Assembly: GCF_048323655.1 (NCBI RefSeq)
Contig: NZ_JBLUWW010000003.1
Span: 744,001-808,000, forward strand
DNA length: 64,000 nucleotides
DNA from: Salinimicrobium soli
GTDB lineage: Bacteria > Bacteroidota > Bacteroidia > Flavobacteriales > Flavobacteriaceae
Direction of reading: 5' to 3'
Positions 1 through 8,765 of this stretch are shown here, in pieces. The notes under the pieces are model-generated. The model worked only from the letters and a program-made list of their open reading frames with translations, searched no databases and was not told the origin of the DNA. The position numbers and the translations under genes were made by a program. Position 1 is the stretch's first letter. Every line of letters begins with the position of its first letter.

Positions 1-43
1 CACATTGAAGGACAAATTAAGAAAAATTTATGTAAAAATGGTC

Positions 44-568
44 TTATCCGGAAAGCTTCCACCTGTACAACAACAATTTTTTAGTTTCTCCAGGAAGGCT
101 TATTAGCCCTTCCTCCCGTAAACCCAGCTTTAAGAGTATTTTTTGGGAGGCCAAATTTTCCTGGGCGGTAATACCCAGAATTTCTTTTATTCCGAAATCT
201 TCAATACCCAATTGTTTTACCCGGCAGGCAGCTTCAAAAGCATAGCCATGACCTTCGTATTGCGGAAGAAATCCATAGCCGATGTCTACACCATCCAGGC
301 CTTCACGGTCATAGAGTCCGCAGCAGCCAAGCTTTGCGCCGTCTGACTTTCTTATTACCGTATTATTGCTGAATCCCAATCGATGCAACTGAGGCATCAT
401 TCGCTCCCGAATATATTTTGCCGCATCTTCAAGCGTATTCACCTTGCGCTCTCCCACATATCTTTTCCATTTAGGACTGTTGAAGAGTTCAAGGATCATA
501 TCGGCATCCTCTTCAGTGCTGGGCCTGAGCAGCAATCGCTCGGTCTCGTAAATAGTAGAAGTAATCAT
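44..568 (-). CDS. GNAT-family N-acetyltransferase (RimJ-like)
   Basis: A 174-residue protein of the GNAT fold, which transfers an acetyl group from acetyl-CoA to an amine. It opens with the ETERLLLR strand typical of RimJ/RimL-type members. It carries an acetyl-CoA pyrophosphate-binding loop QYEGHGYA (residues 103-110) and the C-terminal NLASQKILLKLGL helix (138-150) seen in this subfamily. Length is normal for the family. The substrate cannot be read from sequence: ribosomal protein, small amine and antibiotic are all possible, though nothing points to resistance. Its ATG lies 6 bp after the stop of a small membrane-protein gene, so the two are probably co-transcribed. Family call firm, function open. 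Confidence 0.85.
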   Translation of the reverse strand: MITSTIYETERLLLRPSTEEDADMILELFNSPKWKRYVGERKVNTLEDAAKYIRERMMPQLHRLGFSNNTVIRKSDGAKLGCCGLYDREGLDGVDIGYGFLPQYEGHGYAFEAACRVKQLGIEDFGIKEILGITAQENLASQKILLKLGLREEGLISLPGETKKLLLYRWKLSG

Positions 569-574
569 AAAACA

Positions 575-751
575 TCAATTTCCTCTTCGGGAAAGCAGGG
601 AGGTGATAATCAGGCCGAGGCCCAAGCCAAGAATAATAGAGCCTACAAAAGCCAGTGGCGATCCCGGAAGGAAAAAGAAACCTGCACCCACCCCGGCTAA
701 AAGTCCGCCACCTATAGCCCAGGTGCTTTTGTCTTCTTTTTTATCTGTCAT
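575..751 (-). CDS. small hydrophobic membrane protein, 58 aa
   Basis: A short reading frame with an ATG at 751 and TGA at 575. It begins MTDKKEDKSTW and then has two hydrophobic, glycine-rich stretches (AIGGGLLAGVGAGFFFL and AFVGSIILGLGLGLIITSLL) ending LSRRGN. This looks like a two-segment inner-membrane peptide with charged ends. It lies 6 bp upstream of the acetyltransferase and in the same direction. I do not recognise the family. Coding potential is supported by the clean alternation of charged and membrane parts and by the tight spacing; expression is unproven. Confidence 0.6.
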   Translation of the reverse strand: MTDKKEDKSTWAIGGGLLAGVGAGFFFLPGSPLAFVGSIILGLGLGLIITSLLSRRGN

Positions 752-793
752 AAGAGTAGCAATTGATTAGTCTCATAAAGATCGTTAAAATTT

Positions 794-1981
794 TTAGAAA
801 CTGTAGGTTTTTGCGCCAGTGAAATTTTCATTAAAAAGAATGGTAGCACCTTCGCCTGGAGCATCGTAAGCTGCCTTATTAACTACAGAGGGATTGGTTG
901 TATAACTTCCGTTTTCATAAAACAACTCCTTCAGTTCCCCTTGCGATCTAATGAGGAGTATCCTCCAGCCATTCTTCATGGCTTTTTCAACATAGAGAGG
1001 AGTTTTCATGACCGTAAATTTTGTGAGAAGCTCAAGATTTTTGCTCAAAAGTAATATGGTACATCCCCCGCTTCCGCAGAAATAAGGAGTAATAAAATTC
1101 ACAAATACCTCCTTCTCCCCGTCATTATTCAGATCGATCTGGAATAGCTGAAATTTTCGCTGCTCCTGTGTAATTATTTCCAGATCATTAGCCGTAAGGT
1201 ATTCTGAAGTGAGATAATTTCTGATCCTCTTTGCAAGGGTATCATTTAAACTTTGGGTAATAAAAGTACCATGATTGTCTTCAGTAGAAGCGCCCGAAAA
1301 AGCCCCTTGCGGGTATAAAGTGGGTCCGGTGATCCCCTGTTGCATGTATCGCTGCCGGTTCATTTGATAATGAAACTTTGAAATCTTATTCAGGTAATCT
1401 TCTAAAGGTTCCATTCCCAACTCCATTCTCCTTTTGTTGACATTTGAGCTGTCGGAAAGGTTCCGTGGATAAGGCTGTCCCGTATTACTTCTGTAAGCCA
1501 ACTGGGTTCCATACAATTGAGGCTTGCCCGTATTCAAATTCACCCGGTCTACCAGGTATCCATATTTTTCAGCTTCGGCATTATTATTCTTAACTTCAGG
1601 AAGCATCTTGTCTAGTACAAGCTTCTGAAAAGCAGGATCATGATCTGAGTGCTGTACCATTCGCCAGAAGTCTGCAGATCCCTCCTTTCCTACCCGGTCA
1701 TAACCGGGAAAACCATATTGCTCAATGATCTTCCGTAAACGCTTTTCGTGGGTTCTGTAAACACTGTCCTGAAAAGCCTCAAATTCTTCCTCACTCAGTT
1801 TTGCGTATTCCCCCTTTGGTTTGTTTGCAGCGATCTGATCAATTTCAGCCATTTTTGAAAGTTCGGCTGCCAGTTCAGCATTGTAGATTAACCTTTCTGA
1901 AGACTTTTCCTGTTGGGCTTTCGCAATTTGGAAACTGCTGAAGACAATTAATAGTATCAGCAGACTCAAAGGTTTATGCAT
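794..1981 (-). CDS. secreted DUF6624-like protein
   Basis: The frame is open to 2158, but the ATG at 1981 is preferred because it starts a clean signal peptide (MHKPLSLLILLIVF...AKAQ); the 59 residues before it look random. The mature part (about 370 aa) has a region resembling DUF6624: FGFPGYD-like start, the HSDHD segment, and YGTQ...YPRNLSDSSNVNKRR...LGMEPLEDYL. A C-terminal part contains LNNDGEKEVFVNF and CGSGGC, like secreted FG-GAP-type or stress-related domains. Role unknown; presumably periplasmic. It is transcribed divergently from the esterase gene at 2214. The DUF assignment rests on pattern recall and should be checked by profile search. Confidence 0.65.
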   Translation of the reverse strand: MHKPLSLLILLIVFSSFQIAKAQQEKSSERLIYNAELAAELSKMAEIDQIAANKPKGEYAKLSEEEFEAFQDSVYRTHEKRLRKIIEQYGFPGYDRVGKEGSADFWRMVQHSDHDPAFQKLVLDKMLPEVKNNNAEAEKYGYLVDRVNLNTGKPQLYGTQLAYRSNTGQPYPRNLSDSSNVNKRRMELGMEPLEDYLNKISKFHYQMNRQRYMQQGITGPTLYPQGAFSGASTEDNHGTFITQSLNDTLAKRIRNYLTSEYLTANDLEIITQEQRKFQLFQIDLNNDGEKEVFVNFITPYFCGSGGCTILLLSKNLELLTKFTVMKTPLYVEKAMKNGWRILLIRSQGELKELFYENGSYTTNPSVVNKAAYDAPGEGATILFNENFTGAKTYSF

Positions 1982-2213
1982 TTGTTTCCTGTTTAAAAAT
2001 GTATCGAGACCGAAATTATAAAAATTCCCTGAGTCTCTTCCTGAGCTATGAAGCAGAGGGCTTCTGTTCATAATACTTGCTTCTTCAACTTTCGGTCCTT
2101 CATATATGACATATCTCATTGTACAGCAGGAGATTAGTCTGTATTTTAAATAAGCCATCGAGTCTTACCGTATTAAGTTCATTGCACAGATTTATTAACT
2201 AAAATAAAGTAAC

Positions 2214-3386
2214 ATGAAAACATTCAAATCATTTTGGATCGCTGTTTTGACGTTGTTATTTCTTACTGCATGTGAGAAAGATTCCATTGATGGGGATTTT
2301 ACCAATGAACAGTCAGCAGAACTCAATTTCATGAAAGTTGAGAAGAGTGAAAATGCCAACAAAGGCCAGTTACAGAACAAAGTTTTAAACAGTGAGGCTC
2401 TAAAAGGCAATTTAATGGACAACCGTTTTACCAGGAAATTACAGGTCTATACTCCACCGGGCTACATGGAAAATGGTTCTGAACAATACCCGGTGGTTTA
2501 TCTGTTACACGGATTTCCTTTTTCTGAAAAGGCGTTTGTTGATCGGGATCTGTGGGATCCTTTTATCTCACTTGGTTTTTGGCAGGGATATCCTGATTTT
2601 CCTGAAGAAGGATTTAGGCAATGGATGGATAATCTAATTGCAGAAGGCACTATAGATCCTATGATCCTTGTTATGCCAAATGCAGGGGCTTCGCTTTTTG
2701 GTTTCAGTTTATATTCCAATTCTATACTCAATGGTGATTTTGAGGATTTTATTGTGAATGATCTTGTGAATTATATGGACAGCCATTACAATACCATTCC
2801 AGATCCTTCAGGTAGAGCCGTAATTGGGCATTCTCAGGGCGGCTATGCTGCCGTAAAATTCGGAATGTTGTATCCTGAAACCTTCGGAACTATAGCCAGT
2901 CACAGTGGATTATTATTTATAGACGCACTTTTTTCCCCAGTTTTTCTTGACCTGCTTGAACAGGAAAATCCGGAAGGCTTTATGGGGCCTGATCCCAATA
3001 AATTTCTAACCACAGCAGGATACGCTATGAGTGCTGCCTGGTCACCCAATCTTGACAATCCTCCTTTCTATGTAGATCTGCCGATTGAATTCCATGCTGA
3101 TGGTCATATTTACCCAATTCCCGATGTTGTAGAACTATGGCATCAAAATGATGTCTTTCACTTAATAGATTCTCACCTTGATGCTCTATATTCACTGGAC
3201 GGATTATATCTGGACGTGGGAACAACTGATGAGCTTTTCACTCATTTGGCTCATGTACCGGTGACCGCTAAACTTGATATCTATGGGATTGATTACACTT
3301 ATGAAACTTATGAGGGTGGACATCACACCCACCTGTTTGAAAGATTAGCTATTGCTCTAGAATTTTGTTCAAACCACTTCAATTGA
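2214..3386 (+). CDS. secreted esterase lipoprotein (esterase D / Fes family)
   Basis: A 390-residue alpha/beta hydrolase of the putative-esterase (esterase D/feruloyl esterase-like) family. The N terminus is a lipoprotein signal with lipobox FLTAC, Cys20, so the enzyme is anchored in the envelope. The fold is shown by YPVVYLLHGFP (residues 92-102, oxyanion region) and GHSQGG (205-210) with nucleophile Ser207. A HGGHH-like C-terminal segment (EGGHHTHLFE) probably supplies the catalytic His. Such enzymes cleave carboxyl or acyl esters of polysaccharides or siderophores; the substrate is unknown here. The gene stands alone and ends in a strong hairpin. Confidence 0.82.
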   Translation: MKTFKSFWIAVLTLLFLTACEKDSIDGDFTNEQSAELNFMKVEKSENANKGQLQNKVLNSEALKGNLMDNRFTRKLQVYTPPGYMENGSEQYPVVYLLHGFPFSEKAFVDRDLWDPFISLGFWQGYPDFPEEGFRQWMDNLIAEGTIDPMILVMPNAGASLFGFSLYSNSILNGDFEDFIVNDLVNYMDSHYNTIPDPSGRAVIGHSQGGYAAVKFGMLYPETFGTIASHSGLLFIDALFSPVFLDLLEQENPEGFMGPDPNKFLTTAGYAMSAAWSPNLDNPPFYVDLPIEFHADGHIYPIPDVVELWHQNDVFHLIDSHLDALYSLDGLYLDVGTTDELFTHLAHVPVTAKLDIYGIDYTYETYEGGHHTHLFERLAIALEFCSNHFN

Positions 3387-3428
3387 AAAGACTTTAGTTA
3401 GAGTTGATTGTGAATTTTAAGGTTACTA

Positions 3429-3468
3429 AAAAATGCCATTTTTGAAGGTCCTCAAAAGTGGCATTTTT
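3429..3468 (+). terminator. hairpin terminator built from two inverted dyad-motif copies
   Basis: Forty-two bases after the esterase stop, AAAAATGCCATTTTTGA (3429-3445) is followed by its near-complement TCAAAAGTGGCATTTTT (3452-3468). They form a long stem with a short GGTCC-type loop and end in a T run. Each arm is also a copy of the dyad found elsewhere in the window, so this may be a terminator assembled from, or exapted as, that repeat. Confidence 0.65.
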
Positions 3469-3587
3469 AAACTATTTTATTTTAATAACTGCAACCGCAT
3501 TTTATTGTTTATCTTTAATAGGTAAGGCTACTGAATATTTCCCTCCATTAAGCCTGATATTCCCCCGGTAACTAAAATCAAAATGCT

Positions 3588-3974
3588 ATGAAAATTTCAA
3601 AGAATGAAGTGGACGTGAAGATGCAAATTCCCGGAGCAATTCTTCGGCAAAGAACCGACTTTGGTGATGCTACCGGATTTGGAAAAATTGGTGCCGAATA
3701 CTTTAGCCTGTCAGCAGGAGTAGATACTACCCCGCTGTTCATAGGGCTGGAAGGAGATCAATGCCAGTGTCCGTACTGGGGTTATGTTTTGAGTGGAAAC
3801 ATAGTTACTACAGATGCTGACGGAAAAGAAGAAGAGGTAAAGGCTTCAGATCTTTTTTACTGGCCTCCGGGACATAATGTAAAGGTGCTAGAAGATGCCG
3901 AGATCATTATGTTCAGCCCACAAAAAGAACATACTAACGTGATCGAACACATGAAAGAAAAGGTTAAGAATTGA
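3588..3974 (+). CDS. cupin-like protein, 128 aa
   Basis: A 128-residue, soluble, single-domain protein without signal peptide. The segment CQCPYWGYVLSGNIVTT (about residues 58-74), followed by ADGKEEEVKASDLFYWPPGHNVKV, matches the two-motif beta-barrel of the cupin fold: a G-containing turn before a strand and a P-G-H turn. A His in PPGH could bind metal, but the other usual cupin ligands (HxH) are absent, so catalysis is uncertain. It is convergent with the minus-strand block starting at 3993. Related flavobacterial proteins are uncharacterised. Confidence 0.65.
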   Translation: MKISKNEVDVKMQIPGAILRQRTDFGDATGFGKIGAEYFSLSAGVDTTPLFIGLEGDQCQCPYWGYVLSGNIVTTDADGKEEEVKASDLFYWPPGHNVKVLEDAEIIMFSPQKEHTNVIEHMKEKVKN

Positions 3975-3992
3975 TCCCTGCCTTCCCAAGGG

Positions 3993-4337
3993 CTATTTAC
4001 CTTTTTTGCCGTCATATACGAGAAGAAGAATTCCCATTATAAAAACCGGGAGTCCCAGTATGACGGTCACATTTCCATAGACCCAAATGAACCAGGCCGT
4101 TAACAGGAGCGCCAGCCACCAGGTGGTAAAAAGGATTCCGGAGATCTTCTCATTTTTCCATAGAAAGATATAGGCTGCCAGGAACCAAAGAAAGAGTACA
4201 AAAACCATTACTATTCCTATATCTGATTCTCTTGTGGCGGGATCATAAGGTGGAAACGCTTCATCAATAAAGACCAGCACATAAATGATAGCCGCGAGAG
4301 AAAGCAGAACACGTAAAACATTGCGAAAGGTCTTCAT
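3993..4337 (-). CDS. four-helix membrane protein, unknown function
   Basis: A 114-residue protein with four predicted membrane segments: about residues 8-24, 43-60, 67-88 and 90-108. The short connecting loops carry charges, and the C terminus YDGKKGK is basic, so the tail probably faces the cytoplasm. It belongs to a group of small uncharacterised bacterial membrane proteins; I cannot name a function. It is the last gene of a same-strand run (propeller, 132-aa protein, CDP-alcohol transferase) with a 53-bp gap before it, so co-transcription is plausible but not certain. Confidence 0.65.
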   Translation of the reverse strand: MKTFRNVLRVLLSLAAIIYVLVFIDEAFPPYDPATRESDIGIVMVFVLFLWFLAAYIFLWKNEKISGILFTTWWLALLLTAWFIWVYGNVTVILGLPVFIMGILLLVYDGKKGK

Positions 4338-4390
4338 GGTAAACTATATTTCAGGTTTGGTGAAAATTATACTTCTCCTCCTTTCCGGTT

Positions 4391-4993
4391 TCAGCTATTA
4401 AATAATTTATTTTTCCTTATCGGGAGCCCACGATTAAGTTTAGAAACTGAAAAAACCGAAGGCACATCTGTTGTCCATTTTTTCAGTTTTAGAATAATTA
4501 GAATTATTTCTATTCTGGAAACTATTCCCAATACAACACAGATAACAAAAGGTACAAAACTATTCCCGTTTAACGCCAGATCAATAAGAAATGCCAGTAG
4601 CGTAAGTGTCCATAATTTTGCGAGTATGGAATGTGTAGCAATGGGCCTTCGAAATTTTAGATAGCTCACCAGGTAACACAGGATCTCCAGGAACACCACG
4701 AGCCCAATCCACAAGAGGTTTTCCTGAATAAAGTCAAAATTCAAATAGAAGATGGAACCGATCACCATAAGCCAGAAGAACTGGTCGACATTTGAATCCC
4801 AGATTCGTAATTTTTCTGTCGCAACGTTCAGGTTTCGGGCAATTATACCGTCAAATACATCTGTGAGCAAACCCAGGAACATCAAAACCACGATCCAGAT
4901 AGCCTGATGTTGGATCTCAAGAAAAGCGATTACTCCTATTATAAAGCCAATTAGGATCCTGCTGTAAATAAGTAAAAACGGAATTTTCTTCAT
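4391..4993 (-). CDS. CDP-alcohol phosphatidyltransferase family membrane protein
   Basis: A 200-residue, six-helix membrane protein. Residues 45-70 follow the CDP-alcohol phosphotransferase signature D-x2-D-G-x2-A-R-x8-G-x3-D-x3-D: D45, D48, G49, A52, R53, D66 and D70 are in the right register. The acidic residues bind two metal ions, and the family joins a CDP-linked lipid to an alcohol (glycerol phosphate, inositol phosphate, serine). The central Gly (position 62) is Leu here, which is unusual. Substrate unknown. The ATG is 19 bp after the stop of the preceding 132-aa gene. Confidence 0.8.
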   Translation of the reverse strand: MKKIPFLLIYSRILIGFIIGVIAFLEIQHQAIWIVVLMFLGLLTDVFDGIIARNLNVATEKLRIWDSNVDQFFWLMVIGSIFYLNFDFIQENLLWIGLVVFLEILCYLVSYLKFRRPIATHSILAKLWTLTLLAFLIDLALNGNSFVPFVICVVLGIVSRIEIILIILKLKKWTTDVPSVFSVSKLNRGLPIRKNKLFNS

Positions 4994-5012
4994 TAGGAGG
5001 GGGTTTCCGGAA

Positions 5013-5411
5013 TCAATTCTGTTCCAATGCTAATTGAGGAGCAAGGAATTTTTCAATGCATTTACAGTGGTCATCCAGGAATTCCTCTACTTCTTCCAGA
5101 AAGGATGCTTCTTTTTCCTGACGGTTGATGGTCAGGTGGATCACTATGGCTTCGGGATCCGGAGAAAAACCGGTGGTGATCGTCCACGCCAGTGCATTGG
5201 GACATTCCTTTAAAGCAAAACGCACTCCTCCCCTTATCTCATTCCTGATCAGGGTGAATTCTCCCCATAATCCTCCAATCTCTGCTTCGGTCTGGTTTTG
5301 ATCTCCGATCACAAAAAGTTCATTGCTTATGGCTTCCAGATTATTGAAGTCTGTAAATTCCTGAATACCCTTTTCTGAAATGGGAGTCTTAATAAGCCTG
5401 AAAAATTCCAT
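5013..5411 (-). CDS. conserved hypothetical protein, 132 aa
   Basis: A soluble, acidic 132-residue protein with no signal peptide or membrane segment. It shows mixed alpha/beta character, with a C-terminal helix rich in Glu (EKEASFLEEVEEFLDDHCKC) and two nearby cysteines. I do not recognise the family. It lies 30 bp downstream of the PQQ-type propeller gene and 19 bp upstream of the CDP-alcohol transferase gene, so it is probably in their transcript. Codon use and base composition match the neighbours. Confidence 0.6.
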   Translation of the reverse strand: MEFFRLIKTPISEKGIQEFTDFNNLEAISNELFVIGDQNQTEAEIGGLWGEFTLIRNEIRGGVRFALKECPNALAWTITTGFSPDPEAIVIHLTINRQEKEASFLEEVEEFLDDHCKCIEKFLAPQLALEQN

Positions 5412-5441
5412 ATTTCGATGAGATTATTTTACAATGATGTT

Positions 5442-6800
5442 TTAGGGTTTATCAGTGATCGCATACACATATCCATCAGAGCTGCCAAAATAGACGACCC
5501 GGTTGGAAATAACAGGAGAAGATAAAATGGCTCCTGTGTTAACAAAAGCTTCGTTCATAAAGGCCGACAGCCTGGGCATATCTTTAATGTCTTTCGTGAG
5601 CTCCCTGTATCTCTCCACGTCCATAAAGCCCTGCTCGTTAAACAATCTGATGGTGTCTGATTTTATTCCGCCAGTTTTAAAATGCCACTTTATATCTCCG
5701 CTTTCCAGCTCGATACCATATAACCTTCCGTTTGAGGAACCTATATAAGCCATTTCGTTGTCAATGGCAGGGCTTGAAAAGGTATAAGCATTGGTTTTTG
5801 TGGCGTAATTAATGGCTCCGGTTTGCTTGTCAATAGAATAAAAGCTGAAAGAATCGGAAGAGCCTGTGTAGATATTTTCTTTACCTATAGCAGCAGAACT
5901 CGGCATCCAGGACCTGTTGAAATCCTCCTGCACCCATATTGGCTGCCCCGTCTCAAGCTCAAGTGCGTAAAATTTCGCATCCCTGGAACCTATATAAACC
6001 ACTTCATTGTCTATCGAAGGGGAAGCCTGCACTCCCAACCAGATATAGGATTTAAGATCTTTTTCGGTAGAATACTTCCATTTTTCCTCACCTGTGGTAA
6101 TATCAAGGCAGTAAATATTGCCGTCCCAGGAACCTACTACAAGAGAATTTTCAGCTATTGCAGGTGAAGAATGAATACTTCCACCTGCAGTATAATTCCA
6201 GATCTTTTCGCCGGTCTTAATATCAAGCGCGTAGATATTAGTATCACTGGAACCAAAATAAACGGTATTGCCCTCCACCACTGCCGAAGAGAGATAGAAG
6301 TCCCAAAAGTCCGGTTTAAAGGAACCATTGAAGTAATCTTTGACCTTGAACTTTGATTCTCCACCGGTTTCAAACTTCCACAGGAGCTTACCATTAGCGG
6401 CGTCTAAAGCATAAAAGAATCCATCATAACTCAGGAACATGACTTTCCCATCTGCTATTAACGGGGTAGAATTAATGGCACCACCTGTTTCATATTTCCA
6501 GATGAGTTCTCCGGATGAGCTGTCAAGCGCGTAAAGGTTTTTGTCATTGCTTCCAATGTAAACAAGGCTGTCGGCAATTACCGGCGAAGAAATGACCTGT
6601 CCGTTTGTTTTGAATTTCCACAAGAGGTGGGGTTCCTTTTTAACTGCAACAGACTTATACTCCGGGGTATGTTCTTTTTTTCCTAAAAACATACTGCTTT
6701 CCCCGGGTGCTGTGGCTGACTCGTCCTTAAAAGAATAAAAAAGAAGAAGGACTACAACGGGGGTTAGAAATAAGCTGAGCCTTATAAGTTTATTGTTCAT
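5442..6800 (-). CDS. membrane-anchored PQQ-like beta-propeller protein
   Basis: A 452-residue protein with an N-terminal hydrophobic anchor (about residues 7-25) and then repeated PQQ-type blades. Recurring units are YALDSSSGELIWKYETGG, FYALDAANGKLLWKFETGG, IYALDIKTGEKIW, IYCLDITTGEEKW, FYALELETGQPIW and LYGIELESGDIKW, each with the Ala/Leu-Asp...G-x-x-x-W pattern of PQQ/BamB blades. About eight blades can be counted. It is probably in the periplasm. There is no sign of dehydrogenase active-site residues, so a scaffold or binding role (BamB-like) is more likely than PQQ-dependent oxidation. It heads a possible four-gene minus-strand operon. Confidence 0.8.
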   Translation of the reverse strand: MNNKLIRLSLFLTPVVVLLLFYSFKDESATAPGESSMFLGKKEHTPEYKSVAVKKEPHLLWKFKTNGQVISSPVIADSLVYIGSNDKNLYALDSSSGELIWKYETGGAINSTPLIADGKVMFLSYDGFFYALDAANGKLLWKFETGGESKFKVKDYFNGSFKPDFWDFYLSSAVVEGNTVYFGSSDTNIYALDIKTGEKIWNYTAGGSIHSSPAIAENSLVVGSWDGNIYCLDITTGEEKWKYSTEKDLKSYIWLGVQASPSIDNEVVYIGSRDAKFYALELETGQPIWVQEDFNRSWMPSSAAIGKENIYTGSSDSFSFYSIDKQTGAINYATKTNAYTFSSPAIDNEMAYIGSSNGRLYGIELESGDIKWHFKTGGIKSDTIRLFNEQGFMDVERYRELTKDIKDMPRLSAFMNEAFVNTGAILSSPVISNRVVYFGSSDGYVYAITDKP

Positions 6801-6921
6801 CGTATTTTCTATTTAGACTGGGGCCAAATATTTTCGGAATACGAAATGGCGGGTTAATTAGCACCATAAAGATAACTAAAACTCCGGTTGTTTAAAAAGT
6901 TTAAACACAGCTGTTTTTATC

Positions 6922-7866
6922 CTATTGCCCAAGGAACATGAGCATATCGTCAAAAACATGCTTCTGAATTTCACGATCCTTTTGGGTAACATTTTCCCGG
7001 GCTTCCAATCTGGTAACCACATGGAGCTTTGAGTCAAGCATTTCTAAATCTATAGCTGATCCATCCCTGTTCTTCAATCCTTTGTAAATGAGGACGGCAC
7101 TCACGGGATCCGCACTGGAATCCTTGATAGATTTATAGACCTTGAGGTGAGTGCCTGCAGGCAACCTATAGCCATTTTCGAGATCTTTGCGCACTTTACT
7201 TATCAAATCCATTAACTGATTCAGGGTTTCCTGCGGCCTGAAATGGTACCAGTGAATATCTTCCAGTGCCGAATTGGAAGTTTCTATATATCCTATCATA
7301 GGGCCCAATAAGCCAATAAGGCTGAGCATTTTATCAGATGGTATAACTATAGGATCAATTAAAAAGATGTTTTTCATGCCGCTATCCCCAATGTCACCTT
7401 TCTTGATAAGGTCAAGCACTAAAGGGCATGCAGTTGAAGAACCCGCAAAGTTAATATTTGTGTATCCTTTCTCACGGAGGGCGTTGTATTCTTCCATGAT
7501 GGGTTCCTGCCAGTCTTTCCAGGTTGAATTTCTGAATTCTTCATAAGTACGGCCATGTCCCCCCAGCAACACCTGTGAAACCAGTATATCGGCATTCGCA
7601 TCTGAATATTCCCTGAATTCATCCCATTCAAAGGTTGAAGCCGAATATCCATGCACAGCAATTACAACAGGAGTATTCTTTTGAACTTCATCAGGACTTT
7701 CAATCGAAACTGATACGAGGTACCTGGCCGGATCATAAAGTGACGGATCAAAGATCTGATCTCCGTCCAGCATCGTTTCATTGTCGATATCCGGAGTTGA
7801 TGAGCAGGAAGTAAGGAATAAAAAGGAAATTACCAGGAGTCTGAAAACCGTATTTCTTGATCTCAT
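6922..7866 (-). CDS. alpha/beta hydrolase lipoprotein
   Basis: A 314-residue protein with a lipoprotein signal (FLFLTSC, lipid-modified Cys21). The hydrolase fold is suggested by VVIAVHGYSAS (residues 67-77, oxyanion loop) and AGSSTACPL (141-149), which gives a G-x-S-x-A nucleophile elbow with Ser144. Ala in the last position occurs in some esterases and lipases. Asp and His partners are probably in the C-terminal third (LHVVTR region) but not certain. Its start codon is 1 bp from the outer-membrane-barrel stop at 7868, so the barrel gene is upstream in the same transcript. Substrate unknown. Confidence 0.75.
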   Translation of the reverse strand: MRSRNTVFRLLVISFLFLTSCSSTPDIDNETMLDGDQIFDPSLYDPARYLVSVSIESPDEVQKNTPVVIAVHGYSASTFEWDEFREYSDANADILVSQVLLGGHGRTYEEFRNSTWKDWQEPIMEEYNALREKGYTNINFAGSSTACPLVLDLIKKGDIGDSGMKNIFLIDPIVIPSDKMLSLIGLLGPMIGYIETSNSALEDIHWYHFRPQETLNQLMDLISKVRKDLENGYRLPAGTHLKVYKSIKDSSADPVSAVLIYKGLKNRDGSAIDLEMLDSKLHVVTRLEARENVTQKDREIQKHVFDDMLMFLGQ

Positions 7867-7867
7867 T

Positions 7868-8431
7868 TTATTTCTTATTTAATATGGTGTAATAGATACT
7901 CATCTGGTAAAAAAGCGGAAAAAGAGTACCAGGTCCTTCAGAGCCGTCTCCGGTGTTAAAGTTGTACCCTACGCTTAGATCAAGGGTTATGGGAAATTTG
8001 AATTCATAGGACAATCCTGCGTCTACCGAAAAGAGCAGTGCATTATTGTCCAGGTCCCGAAAAATGTCATATTCATAATCAGAATGAAAATATCCTGTAT
8101 TTAGACGCGTAAAAGGCTGTAGCTTTTTTTCAGGGCGAAAGTGGTAACCAAGGCTTAGCAGGAAATTATCCTGCTTGATAGCATTAGAACCCATGGCACT
8201 TCCAAGGCGGGAAGTCACATAGCTCATTCCCAAATGAAATCTGTTATCCAGAAGTTTAGGGCTGGTGAGATCCAGGGTAAAACCGTTTTCCCAATAAAGT
8301 TCATGGGCTTTTTGTATTCTGATCCCGCCCTTTAATTCTCCGAGCCAGGCCTCTTGTGTCTCAGTAGTCTGAGCCTGTAAGTAAAGGGCCGGCATGCAAA
8401 AAAGAAAGACTAAAACAAAGTTTTTGGTCAT
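7868..8431 (-). CDS. outer-membrane beta-barrel-like protein
   Basis: A 187-residue secreted protein with ATG at 8431; the frame also extends to a TTG at 8440. The signal peptide is MTKNFVLVFLFCMPALYLQAQ. The mature part has alternating amphipathic strands rich in Tyr, Phe and Gly (FHLGMSYVTSRLG, FLLSLGYHFRP, LTLDLSVGYNFN), as in small outer-membrane barrels, and ends in a hydrophobic YYTILNKK strand. No named family is recognised. It sits directly before the hydrolase lipoprotein with 1 bp between them, suggesting paired function in the outer membrane. Confidence 0.7.
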   Translation of the reverse strand: MTKNFVLVFLFCMPALYLQAQTTETQEAWLGELKGGIRIQKAHELYWENGFTLDLTSPKLLDNRFHLGMSYVTSRLGSAMGSNAIKQDNFLLSLGYHFRPEKKLQPFTRLNTGYFHSDYEYDIFRDLDNNALLFSVDAGLSYEFKFPITLDLSVGYNFNTGDGSEGPGTLFPLFYQMSIYYTILNKK

Positions 8432-8598
8432 ATTGATCAATTAGTGTAATTATATGCGTGTATAATAACTGAAAGGCATTTGCCCGAAAATCAAAAGGAT
8501 ACGATAATGCTACAGCCCTAAATACTTACTGGTTAGGCAATAACAACTAAGAACAGGTATAGTGCATTTAATTTACATAGAAGCATGACTAAAGTCGT

Positions 8599-8730
8599 CT
8601 ACTTCTGAAGCTGATCGATCTTGTTTTTGAGATCTTCAATTTGAGCCACCAGCTTATTGACATTTTTATGAGTAGAGTAGATCTGGTAAATGACCACTAA
8701 AAATAATCCGAGAAAGATCAGGTTTTCCAT
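8599..8730 (-). CDS. small membrane protein with coiled coil, 43 aa
   Basis: Short frame, ATG at 8730 and TAG at 8599. The N-terminal half, NLIFLGLFLVVIYQIYS, is one transmembrane helix. The rest (VNKLVAQIEDLKNKIDQLQK) has heptad spacing of Leu/Val/Ile, typical of a short coiled coil. This single-helix plus coiled-coil design is common in small bacterial envelope adaptor peptides. Direction matches the neighbours, 35 bp before the heme-barrel gene stop at 8766. Function unknown. Confidence 0.55.
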   Translation of the reverse strand: MENLIFLGLFLVVIYQIYSTHKNVNKLVAQIEDLKNKIDQLQK

Positions 8731-8765
8731 AGTAACTTAATGTTAATGCTTTAAAGGAGCTGGTT

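Noticed and set aside
5683..5700. AAAATGCCACTTTATA as another dyad copy
   Set aside because: Right arm does not match; kept out of the dyad list. The same applies to sequences near 13061, 17158 and 34558.
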